Source of the DNA: Planctomycetota bacterium
Lineage (GTDB): Bacteria; Planctomycetota; MHYJ01; WSZJ01; JACPWG01
Assembly (NCBI GenBank): GCA_016197205.1
Contig: JACPWG010000091.1
Span: 1-64,000 of the forward strand
Direction of reading: 5' to 3'
DNA length: 64,000 nt
The position numbers were made by a program, and so were the translations under genes. Under the pieces are notes generated by a model. That model was not told where the DNA came from. It saw nothing but the letters and a program-made list of their open reading frames with translations, and did no database searches. Below are positions 52,301 through 59,617 of the stretch, piece by piece. How positions within the stretch are numbered: the stretch's first letter is position 1; every line of letters begins with the position of its first letter.

Positions 52301-54267
52301 TCGCGGTGACCGGAGACCGGACGGCCCGGTCCCAGCCGGAGTACGCGACCGCGGCGCTCTTCTGCGCGGGCGCGGAGGCGCCGATCCTCGATCGGTCGCT
52401 GCCGCAGACGGCGACGCCGTCCGTGGAGGCCGTGCGCGGCCTCGGCCCGGTCCCGGTGCTTGCGCTCGGCGACCTCATCGGCCGTCGCCGCGAGGTGCGC
52501 CGGATCCTCCGCGTGCTGCGGGAGGACCCCAAGGCGGTTGCGGAGCAGGGGAAGAAGGCGGGGGTCCAGGTCTGCGGCATGGGCGGGGTGGGCAAGAGCG
52601 CGCTGGCGGGCCGCGTCATGGCGCGGTGGCAGGAGGGAGGCGGCGTGTGCGCCGCCATCGCCGGGGAGTGCACACTCGGAAAACTGGCCCAGGAGGTCGG
52701 GGCTCAATTGGCACTCGATGCGCCGACGCCGCATAACCACCTCGCGCAGGCCCTGGCCAAGCCGGAGACGCCGGATGCGGTGCGATTCGAGGCCCTACGG
52801 CGTCTGCTGCAGGCTCACCCGGTGCTGGTGGTCCTGGACAATTTCGAGGACAACCTGGTGGTCGGAGGGGGCGCCTACCGACAGGACGTGATCGCAAAGT
52901 TGCTGGGTTTCCTCTACGGCGCTTGTGGGCGCGGGAAGGTGCTGCTCACGACCCGCTACCCAGTGCCGGGCGCCGAGGCATGGCTGGCGCGGGAGGACCT
53001 CGGCGCGCTGTCGACCGCGGAGAGCTGGCGTCTGATCCAGCGGCTGCCCGCGTTGGAGCGCCAGGACCTGGGCACGATCCAGGCGCTTTTGCGGGCCATC
53101 GGAGGCCACCCGCGGCTGCTCGAATACCTGGACGGTATCCTGCGGGGCGGGGTAGCGCGGCTCCCGGCCGTGACCGAGCGGCTGCGGCGGCAGGCGGCTG
53201 AGCTCGGGCTGTCGCTGGAGGCCGCGCCGGAGAAGCTGCAGGACGCCGTGGTGCAGGCGCTGCGGGTGGGCGCGTCCGACATCCTGCTCGACGAACTGCT
53301 CGCCCTGGTGGACGGCGTCGCCGGCGATCGCGCCGTGCTGGAGCAGGCCGCGGTCTTTCCTTCGTCGGTGAGCGTGGAGGGGCTCGCCGATGCGGTCTCG
53401 GACGGAAAGGGCGCGTCCGCGGAGCAGGTGGACGCGCTGCGTGTGGCGGCCCGGCGACTTCGCGACCGGTCGCTCGTCGCGTGGAGCGGCGGGCAGAAGC
53501 TGTGGGTCCACCGCTGGACGGCCGGCGCCGTGGCGGAGCGGATGCAACCGTCGGCGCGGGCGGAGTGCCGTCGCCGTGGCGGGGAATACCTGCTTCGCCG
53601 TGTGCGTACCGAATCCCATTCGATCGACGATGGAATGGAGGCCGTGCGCCTGCTCCTCGCGGCCGGCGCCTACGACCGCGCCGCGAAGGTGGCATGCACC
53701 ATCTTGCAGGCGCTCGAGGCATGGGGCCATGCGGTCGACGCCCTCGCCTTCGCGCGGGAGGTCCTGGCGCCGCTACCCCCGAGCGGCATTTACTATCTCC
53801 ACATCGCCGATGCCGAGGCAAGCGCCCTGCACACGCTGGGGGATACCCGGGCGGCGGTACGACGATACGAGGAACTGCTCGCGGTCGCCAAGGAGATGGC
53901 CGCGGCCACACCGGAACGCACGGAGGGCGAGCGACCGGTGTCCGTACTCTACGAGAAGCTGGGCGACCTGCTTCGCGGCCTGGGCCAGGGGGAGGCGGCG
54001 AAGCGATATCACGAGCAGCGCCTAGCGATCGCGGAGCGGCTGGCGCGGGCGGAGCCCGACCGCGCGGACTACCAGTTCGACCTCGCGGTCAGCCTGGTCC
54101 GGATCGCGCTGCTCGAGACTCCAGCCGACGCAATCCAGCACGTCACTGCCGCTCACGGCGTTCTGACGAGGCTTGAGGCTGGAGGGAAGCTCCTGCCGAC
54201 GCAGGCGCCTGCGCTCCGCGTCGTTGACGAGTGGCTCCGCACGGGCAAGCCGCCTTCCTCCCTTTGA
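49330..54267 (+). CDS. TIR-CHAT-NB-ARC/STAND-TPR multidomain protein
   Basis: A 1645-residue signal-integrating protein. Order: a carboxypeptidase-regulatory-like beta domain (FAKVTIFDGELRPVPA), a helical region, a TIR domain at about 504-624 (LKVFCSHRSVDKPRVLEVAA, WEIQPGDNIVQKVNEGL, SAWVKEEVW), a CHAT protease domain (His 876 in LHVSGHGAAG, Cys 918 in VVLSACHSGTG), an NB-ARC-like ATPase (P-loop GMGGVGKSAL with Lys 1089; Walker B VLVVLDNFED with Asp 1170; LLTTRYPVP), a winged-helix region and a TPR tail (AVRRYEELLAVAKEMAAATP). TTG 49330 is chosen because AAGGAGG lies six bases upstream; it overlaps the caspase stop by 11 bases. STAND ATPases of this kind sense a ligand with the tail and oligomerise. 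The presence of both TIR and CHAT, plus an external caspase, is unusual. Confidence 0.9.
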   Translation: MTSEHRATLVVEATADPFAKVTIFDGELRPVPAEGGLGRAQALVPVGLYLVEFRSGDRVHTQQAIVRSRDKEVRVTQATPVGFSSAVPVPHLSAWQKGQGEPATAESRSPATPAFGGGTGHLFIFLRDEESSTEPPRTQGLSLHPIDGSSHFELAGASKEDPARRCAWSHLELPPATYRLRLVRRDDWAWEQGVVVRPGFQTQAFFLCRPASAEDPTRVADLRTMSVVMRPGQGFQPDDRFGRLTELALRAISTGDGLARLDPDVLLAAKFDNPMLGILGAHLLLRARSVQVDQLLEVLRNLFRAVGRHPDVEAVRLGLAQRLGEDPLAGTPGWEQVEPLRSVPMLRRSWKRWVQATRERPELIPPGSFADRIGLRAGALGPWLAWPVEPGSEEADPSEPPATEENLRELRRVLTSDAGARQRLEKEALPPLQRQLLQWVAPELSSGLGAIARSNDSARQRVARMAPDAELRDPNFTEVFHVPQGTAGRAAARLLKALTQAHALKVFCSHRSVDKPRVLEVAAKLRAAGIDAWVDQWEIQPGDNIVQKVNEGLETFDVGLLFVSQAALDSAWVKEEVWAMLYRMIEEGKAIIPVLLEPDVKLPPMLATRCRIPAEDVPGLIDAILHRSKKPPLGPTTPPPGRERTFELRIRRVDAGTLGVTATEDGQAVAPEQVTRLDADFRFSYREFLEGEIAGSRASPGDGGARVAERAEALARLGASLGRILYPGPIGERLTRTLGTRGAGDRLVVSLEASEPDLLAIPLEAARLADGRNPALEPGVRTLRRHMPAGEATQVAPAPPRPGPLRILVAVAAPDEGQTPNVALDLEAELQTLIDAVGKARSLGNAVVEVLQVAQPKEIEKALREREYHVLHVSGHGAAGRIEMENEDGGSVQVTPEEMVNAFRGAGRMPALVVLSACHSGTGKGDTAGFAQGLVERGVPRVVAMQSRVSDWYATQLAGTFYELLSTIEAPLASVALARARQQLEAERTRLAVTGDRTARSQPEYATAALFCAGAEAPILDRSLPQTATPSVEAVRGLGPVPVLALGDLIGRRREVRRILRVLREDPKAVAEQGKKAGVQVCGMGGVGKSALAGRVMARWQEGGGVCAAIAGECTLGKLAQEVGAQLALDAPTPHNHLAQALAKPETPDAVRFEALRRLLQAHPVLVVLDNFEDNLVVGGGAYRQDVIAKLLGFLYGACGRGKVLLTTRYPVPGAEAWLAREDLGALSTAESWRLIQRLPALERQDLGTIQALLRAIGGHPRLLEYLDGILRGGVARLPAVTERLRRQAAELGLSLEAAPEKLQDAVVQALRVGASDILLDELLALVDGVAGDRAVLEQAAVFPSSVSVEGLADAVSDGKGASAEQVDALRVAARRLRDRSLVAWSGGQKLWVHRWTAGAVAERMQPSARAECRRRGGEYLLRRVRTESHSIDDGMEAVRLLLAAGAYDRAAKVACTILQALEAWGHAVDALAFAREVLAPLPPSGIYYLHIADAEASALHTLGDTRAAVRRYEELLAVAKEMAAATPERTEGERPVSVLYEKLGDLLRGLGQGEAAKRYHEQRLAIAERLARAEPDRADYQFDLAVSLVRIALLETPADAIQHVTAAHGVLTRLEAGGKLLPTQAPALRVVDEWLRTGKPPSSL

Positions 54268-54357
54268 GCAGGAGTGAGTGAAGGGCCCACCCATGCTCCC
54301 GCGCCTCGATGAGTCCGCGGGGGCAACCTCGTGCAGGACTCCGACATCGCGGGTCGC

Positions 54358-54503
54358 ACCAGTGGCCCGTCGACGAACTTCGGACACAGTCGTCAACTCT
54401 GCCACGGCGGGTCGTAACCCATGCGGCCGCTCGAGCGGGCAGGAGGCCCGCGTGTCGCGCCCCCAGGCATCGTGACTGGACTTCGTCAACGGGCCACCAG
54501 TGG
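54358..54503. repeat. MITE-like element, family B (copy 4 of 4)
   Basis: Left end ACCAGTGGCCCGTCGACGAA, right end GACTTCGTCAACGGGCCACC followed by AGTGG, the clearest long inverted ends in the family. It starts about 90 bases after the STAND gene stop. Confidence 0.78.
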
Positions 54504-54620
54504 GCCTTCAAGGTCGATGCGGGGAGTGAAGGCGGCAGGTCAGACCGCGCCCCTGCACGGGAGCCGGCGAGGTGGACAGCGATGCGACGGCAAACTCGCT
54601 CCATCCGTAGGCCACTCGCC

Positions 54621-54645
54621 CCGCCTGAAGGCGGAACTACGAACC
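54621..54645. repeat. REP-like palindrome (copy 4 of 5)
   Basis: CCGCCTGAAGGCGG with AACTACGAACCGGG flank. Confidence 0.68.
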
Positions 54646-54718
54646 GGGTCGCAGTGCTTCGCGCAGGTTGCCGGTCATGGCCGATTTCCAGGCCCTGTGC
54701 GCATGGGCCGCGGCACTG

Positions 54719-54741
54719 TTCGTAGTTCCGCCTTCAGGCGG
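54719..54741. repeat. REP-like palindrome, inverted (copy 5 of 5)
   Basis: TTCGTAGTTCCGCCTTCAGG then CGG; forms an inverted pair with the copy at 54621. Confidence 0.65.
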
Positions 54742-55454
54742 CCCGTGACGCGACTGGTGTTCAGTCGCGAGTGGCCCTTGCACCTCCGTCCGGGTGGTGC
54801 GTGCCTCGGGGTCATTCGAGCCGGGATGGCCCCGCGAAGGCCGCTGAGAACACACCGAAACGGCTTCGAAGGCCCAGCAGGCTGCGGGCGGCAAGCATTT
54901 CGTTCAACCGGCATGGTTCAAGGCCGGGTCACGGCTTGCCAGCGGCCGAGTACCGTGGGGGCGCCGCTTGTGGGCGTCCGCGATTGGCGGCATGCGGTGA
55001 GAAAACGCGGTGTGGCAAAGAGGGCGGGCACAAGGCCCGCCCCTACGGCCCGACGACGATCCGTGTCATCCATCCGCGGCCCAAGCTGAACCAAGCCGGA
55101 GTCCCTGCGAAGCTCCTCTCCCGCCCTCGGGGGTACGATACCCGTAGCCCGCGAGGCTCTGGACGCTTGCGAATCGTCGCCGGGGTGGTCGGGCACGGGG
55201 AGGCGAGATCGAACCCCAGGTCGTAGAAGAATCTCTCGAGACCGCTCCCTCACGGTCGCGGTTCCGTGCTGCGGCTCCGCCGTGCTGTGTCCAGCCGATC
55301 TGGCGCTCGGTGGTGGGTCGGCTTGGGGTGCGAGCGTACGCGTCCTCGCGCAGGCGCGCGGGCGAGGACGCCCACGCTCCCAGGCGCCGGATGCGGGCAT
55401 GGTTCAAATCGGCCCCATTCGTGGTTACACGCGCGGACGCTACATCGACGGTAG

Positions 55455-55475
55455 GGGCACGGCGTTGCCGTGCCC
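55455..55475. repeat. REP-like hairpin (copy 2 of 3)
   Basis: GGGCACGGC-GTT-GCCGTGCCC, preceded by GTAGG. Confidence 0.65.
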
Positions 55476-55581
55476 ACGATGCGTCGCTCGGAGTCGATCT
55501 CGCAACATCGTCATCGGCGGTTGGAGCACCCGGAAAATGCCGATGCCGTTGCGCAAGTCTGGATACGGCCACCCGCCTCGC

Positions 55582-55602
55582 GGGCACGGCAACGCCGTGC
55601 CC
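55582..55602. repeat. REP-like hairpin (copy 3 of 3)
   Basis: GGGCACGGC-AAC-GCCGTGCCC, followed by CCTAC; opposite orientation to the copy at 55455. Confidence 0.65.
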
Positions 55603-55675
55603 CTACCGATACGAGCCCTTCGTGCAGTGTGACCCGAATTTGAACCATGCGCGAATTCGCCGCCTTGGAATGAAA

Positions 55676-55708
55676 GGGGCCGACCCGCAAGCGTTGCGGA
55701 TCGGCCCC
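55676..55708 (-). terminator. Long GC hairpin after a small minus-strand ORF
   Basis: GGGGCCGA, one unpaired base, CCGCAA, loop GCG, TTGCGG, one unpaired base, TCGGCCCC. On the minus strand it is followed by TTTCATTCC. It begins 28 bases past the stop at 55736, so it probably ends that transcript. Confidence 0.6.
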
Positions 55709-55735
55709 TAGGAAGGTCTGGTTGTCCGGAGCGGC

Positions 55736-56017
55736 TCACATCAGATAGGAGCGCTCGCTGCCGTCGTTGGAGGTGTCGGTGCCGTCGCCCTGGTTGCCGC
55801 CGTCGCCGGGGCCGCCGCCGCCGTCGCCGGTCGTGCCAGGACCACCGCCGTCCGGCGTCGTGCCCGTGTCGTCAGGAACCGGTCCCGTCCCCGTGTTGTC
55901 TACCGCATCCGGTAGCGGGGCGCCGGGAGGGGGTCATCCAAACAACTTCGTCGCGGGCAGCACGACGAAGCATGCGACCATCACCAGGACGGTCACAAGC
56001 CCTTGGTACCTACGCAT
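55736..56017 (-). pseudogene. Small exported-protein ORF with in-frame TGA
   Basis: ATG 56017 lies seven bases after GGAGG and opens MRRYQGLVTVLVMVACFVVL then PATKLFG, a signal-like hydrophobic peptide of 27 residues, to TGA at 55934-55936. The same frame continues 65 codons, Gly/Asp/Thr rich (NTGTGPVPDDTGTTPDGGGP, ending DGSERSYLM), to a TGA at 55736. A terminator-like hairpin follows the second stop. It is likely either a nonsense-mutated small exported protein or a recoded one. It is the last ORF after the GspK-LamG gene on this strand. Confidence 0.4.
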
Positions 56018-56243
56018 CAGTTCGCCTCCAACACACCGACTCACAGGGCCTCGTTTTCCACCCCAGGCTCGCGCCTGGGGTCCGCTGCCCTCCACCGCGC
56101 AGGACTTTCTTTACCGCAACACCCATGCCGAATGCAGCCGAGTCGCAACTAGCTAAAGGCAATCGCCTTATGCGCGTTCTAATGCGAGCCCCGCCCCGGA
56201 CCGCGTGTACTTTTCGTAACACTCGGTACGAGGGGAAACAACG

Positions 56244-59200
56244 TTACGAGTTCACCATCCACACCAGCCGCTTCGGTTCGGTGAAGTACGTGATCGTGAA
56301 GTCGTCCACGATCGGCGAGAAGTTGTGCGGCAACTGGCCGTTCTCCGCCAACTCCATCTTCATCACGTACGTCAGCTCGTCCTTTGCGCCGGTCGTCCGG
56401 TCGATGTACATGCGCACCCGAGAGAACTTGTCCACCGCCCGAATGCCCGCGCAGTTGTCGTAGGGCAGCATCATCTCCCCGGTCACGCTGTTCTTCGAAA
56501 GCGTCGCCGTCACGTGCCCGAGCCCGGCCGCGAGCGGCACGCCGGACGAATGCGTCCCCCGGCTGTGCAGGTGCGGCGGGTGCCAGTGCGTGCAGGACAG
56601 GGTGCCGATCGTCACCGGCATCTTGCGGGCGACCTCCTCGATCTCCACCAGCCGCCGCATGTACTTCCCGTGCTTTCCATGCACGTCCACGTCCGCCTCC
56701 GGCGGCAACCCCGGGGCCGGATACGTGTACATCTGCGCCATGATGTCGTGGTACCGAGACCGCGGGACGAACGAGGCCTTGTGCAGCACCTTCGGATGCA
56801 GGCACAGGTTGTCGAAGGTCGCTACCACGTTCGCCGCCGGCGTGAACGTGCTGTCGTGGTCGCCTTTGCAATAGGCCGCCAGGAAGAGGTTCGGCACGCC
56901 CTTCGGCCCACGCGTCAGGGACACGGTCCCCTGCGGCTGGGCGAGGTTCCCGTCGATGAAGAGCCATGCGCTGCCGCCACCCGACGACCCGCCGCTCCCA
57001 CCGGCGCCGCCGCCCGCACCGCCACCCCCCGGCGCGCCGCCGCCACCACCGGGAGCGCCGCCCGCGCCGCCTCCACCACCCGCGCCACCGGCCCCGCCGG
57101 CGCTACCGCCGCTTCCGCCCTCGTAGGCGATTTCCACGTGGTGCCAGGTGAACGGCAGCCAGCGATTCGCGTCAATCAGGCCGCGCAAGAAGACCGAGGT
57201 TGCGGCACTGCCTCCGCCCGCCGGCGCGCCGCCGCCCTGCGACCCGGACAACACGAATTGGACGATCAACAGCCCGTTTTCCAACACCACTCGGAGCCCG
57301 TCGGTTTCCGTCGTCTTGGCCGCATTGATCAGGAAGACCGGTTGCCGATAGCCGGGGTTCAGTGGGTTGTCGCTCGAACCCACGAAATCCACCTCCGGCT
57401 TGATCCAGAACTCGATCGTGCCCGTGCCGTCGGGGACGTTCGCTCCTCCGACGTCCAGGTAGCGCCCCTGGCCGCCGGATCTCCGGCGCTGCGAATCGAT
57501 CTGCACGCCGAAGGGGAAGAGATCGCTGCCGTCCCAGATGTTCGGACCGAGGAGTTTCGGCGTGACGCGCGTCGTCCCGCCCGGGTTCTTCTGCGCGCCC
57601 TGGAAGGCGGCCAGCGTCCCCTCGCTGTACCCCGCCAGGTAGCTGGTCGAGGTCCCGCGATGATTCACCCACCCATTCAGCACGAGCTGCCCGTCGTAGG
57701 AGGCCGCCCACGACTTGTCTCCCGGAGTCCGGTTGTGCGGGTACTCCGGCAGGCTCACGACCGACGGCAGGAAGAGCCCCGGGCTCCGCGGCGCCGGCGT
57801 GGACAGCTCGCGGTCTCCGAAGACGCGATTCGACTCGAAGTCCTCCTGGGTGGTCGCGCGGAACACGTCGTAGATCTTGACGACGGTCGAGAGCTTCGCT
57901 TCCGCGATCACCCTCTGCTGGCCCGCCGTCGTCAGATCGGGCGCGCACACGCGACCGATGGAGTCGATCTCGTAGTGGCCCATGGAGCCGAAACAGAACT
58001 CCGTATTGATCGTCGTCAGGTCCGTCTTGTCGATCAGGGTGAAGTCCATCCTACCCTTGAGGTTCGGATCGACGAGGATCCGGTCGGGATTGAACTTCTT
58101 GAGGTCCGCGTTGGGATTGAAGTGCGCCTTGAGCATGTCCCGCTGCGCCTGCGTGAGGGCCGGTCCGCCGCCGGTCCCGTCCATCGAATTGAAGGTGTCG
58201 TCGCAGACGTGCATCCAGTCGCCGTGCGGGTAGCTGCGCGCCGTCCCGTCCGTCTCGAACGCGCGGCGGTCGATGAGCCACTGCGCGACCTTCGCCAAGA
58301 GCGGATTGCCGACCCCCGGCATGGCGGCCGGCGTCTGGAACACGAAGCCGTTCTTGGGGCTGTCCGTCCCCGTCGGGGACGGCTTCGACTCCGGCATGCG
58401 ATGCGGATGATTCGCCTGGATCTCCGCGAGCACGGCCATGAGCACTTCCTTCGAGGCGGTGTTCATGTTGATCGGGGCGCGCGGATCGCGATAGAAGGTC
58501 CCGCAATTCGCCGGCGGATCGGTGAGAGTCCCCGCGGGGGTCGACGGCGTGTTGAAGGTCACGGCCGACGGGTCGACCCAGGCATGGCAGGTCAGGAAGT
58601 CCTTGACGATGTCCCACTGCGCGGGGGTCAGGTTCGGCGGACCGCCCGAAACGTCCGGCGGCAAGGCCAGCAGTCGGTCGCGCAGCTCCATCTTGTTCAT
58701 GTAGCCGACGTGCCCCGTCTTGGACAGGAGCGGCCGGCGATGCACGATGACGTCGCCGAGGGAGGCGACGCCGAGGATCGCGCCCAGGTTGTTCAGGATG
58801 CGCCGGATCCGCTTGGGCGGGTTCGGATTCGGCCCGCCGTTCGGTCCGGTCTTCGGGTTGAATTCCGAGCCCGGGTCCTGCCCCGGATCCTCGAACTCCG
58901 TATCGCCGTGATTCATGTCGTCGTTGACAAAGAGCATGGCCGCGCAGTCCATCACCTTCAGGACGTAGACGTCGCCCGGGTCGTCGGCCGCGGCGACGTA
59001 CGTGCCGCCCAGCGAACCGCTGTAGCCCCAGGTCACGACGCCGTCCGCGACCACCGTGCGCTTCACGCGGGGCTGGTCGCCGTTGGCGATCGGGAACGAC
59101 ACGAACTGCGCCATCGGGATCGGCGCGGAGGCGGGCATCATGTCGATGCCCTTGAGAGGCTTTCCGAGCGGCCGCGCCGGATCGACGAACTCCCCATAGA

Positions 59201-59597
59201 ACCAACGGTCTTTTCCACCGTCCAGGAGACCGAGGGCGTTCAGGGCCGTCGCGCTGCCGGCCTTCTTGATGCAGGGCTGATCCGGGTCGACCTCGCCGTA
59301 GGGATCGCCCACGCCTTGCGTGAACTGCCCCGACCACGGCTGGTTCATGTCGATCGCGGTCAGCTCGCCGATGGCGCGCTCCACGCCGCCCTCCGCGAGC
59401 ATTTCCGCCCGGACCTTGTCGACGTAGTTCCGGGCGACTCCCTGCTCGGACCGGCTGACGATGATGAAGCTGAGCGAGAGCACCGACATGAGGGCCAACA
59501 GGCCCAGGGACACGATGAGGACGTAGCCCCTGGGGGGGATTCGCCGGAGCGAACGCCCGTGCAGCCTCATCCGAGCCCTCGAAGAACCGCGCATCAT
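56244..59597 (-). CDS. GspK-like pseudopilin with LamG domain (module 2)
   Basis: A 1117-residue paralogue of the gene at 29970-33227. It shares the pilin-like N terminus (RGYVLIVSLGLLALMSVLSL, residues about 23-42), the GspK helix RNYVDKVRAEMLAEGGVERA, PRAPINMNTASKEVLMAVL, NPNADLKKFNPDRILVDPN and INTEFCFGSMGHYEIDSIGR, all with counterparts in module 1. The LamG-type domain is at about residues 720-870 (GTGTIEFWIKPEVDFVG; FTWHHVEIAYEG). A Gly/Ala-rich stretch of about 50 residues interrupts the LamG domain before SAWLFIDGNLAQPQG. ATG 59597 follows AAGGAGG. The gene overlaps nothing and follows the partner gene by 20 bases. Probably an envelope or fibre component; function unknown. Confidence 0.85.
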   Translation of the reverse strand: MMRGSSRARMRLHGRSLRRIPPRGYVLIVSLGLLALMSVLSLSFIIVSRSEQGVARNYVDKVRAEMLAEGGVERAIGELTAIDMNQPWSGQFTQGVGDPYGEVDPDQPCIKKAGSATALNALGLLDGGKDRWFYGEFVDPARPLGKPLKGIDMMPASAPIPMAQFVSFPIANGDQPRVKRTVVADGVVTWGYSGSLGGTYVAAADDPGDVYVLKVMDCAAMLFVNDDMNHGDTEFEDPGQDPGSEFNPKTGPNGGPNPNPPKRIRRILNNLGAILGVASLGDVIVHRRPLLSKTGHVGYMNKMELRDRLLALPPDVSGGPPNLTPAQWDIVKDFLTCHAWVDPSAVTFNTPSTPAGTLTDPPANCGTFYRDPRAPINMNTASKEVLMAVLAEIQANHPHRMPESKPSPTGTDSPKNGFVFQTPAAMPGVGNPLLAKVAQWLIDRRAFETDGTARSYPHGDWMHVCDDTFNSMDGTGGGPALTQAQRDMLKAHFNPNADLKKFNPDRILVDPNLKGRMDFTLIDKTDLTTINTEFCFGSMGHYEIDSIGRVCAPDLTTAGQQRVIAEAKLSTVVKIYDVFRATTQEDFESNRVFGDRELSTPAPRSPGLFLPSVVSLPEYPHNRTPGDKSWAASYDGQLVLNGWVNHRGTSTSYLAGYSEGTLAAFQGAQKNPGGTTRVTPKLLGPNIWDGSDLFPFGVQIDSQRRRSGGQGRYLDVGGANVPDGTGTIEFWIKPEVDFVGSSDNPLNPGYRQPVFLINAAKTTETDGLRVVLENGLLIVQFVLSGSQGGGAPAGGGSAATSVFLRGLIDANRWLPFTWHHVEIAYEGGSGGSAGGAGGAGGGGGAGGAPGGGGGAPGGGGAGGGAGGSGGSSGGGSAWLFIDGNLAQPQGTVSLTRGPKGVPNLFLAAYCKGDHDSTFTPAANVVATFDNLCLHPKVLHKASFVPRSRYHDIMAQMYTYPAPGLPPEADVDVHGKHGKYMRRLVEIEEVARKMPVTIGTLSCTHWHPPHLHSRGTHSSGVPLAAGLGHVTATLSKNSVTGEMMLPYDNCAGIRAVDKFSRVRMYIDRTTGAKDELTYVMKMELAENGQLPHNFSPIVDDFTITYFTEPKRLVWMVNS
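56968..57124 (-). repeat. Gly/Ala-rich low-complexity expansion inside the LamG domain
   Basis: About 157 bases of GGC/GGT/GCC codons encode a Gly-rich stretch between two LamG strands. Module 1 has only a short turn (SGGTASYLYVDG) at the same point, so this is an insertion or expansion in module 2. Confidence 0.65.
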
Positions 59598-59617
59598 GGC
59601 TCCTGCCTCCTTCGAGT

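Larger units (their letters stand above)
54268..55735. other. Repeat island after the conflict-type operon, no gene seen
   Basis: About 1.47 kb densely packed with a family B element (54358-54503), CCGCCTGAAGGCGG palindromes (54621-54645 and inverted 54719-54741), GGGCACGGC hairpins (55455-55475, 55582-55602), a GGGCGGGC hairpin (about 55023-55049), the ACCGCTCCCTCACGGTCGCG motif (55241-55263) and a long hairpin (55676-55708). ORFs here are Arg/Pro-rich and carry no family signal. Confidence 0.6.

Noticed and set aside
49225..52740. 1171-codon minus-strand frame under the STAND gene
   Set aside because: Antisense shadow; Arg-rich and without any domain, while the plus strand has TIR, CHAT and NB-ARC motifs.
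54268..55735. Repeat island as a CRISPR array or integron
   Set aside because: Repeats are of different types and orientations with irregular spacing; no integrase or cas genes.
55934..56017. Confident selenoprotein call at the in-frame TGA
   Set aside because: The downstream hairpin alone is weak evidence and no selenocysteine machinery is in the window; a nonsense mutation is simpler.
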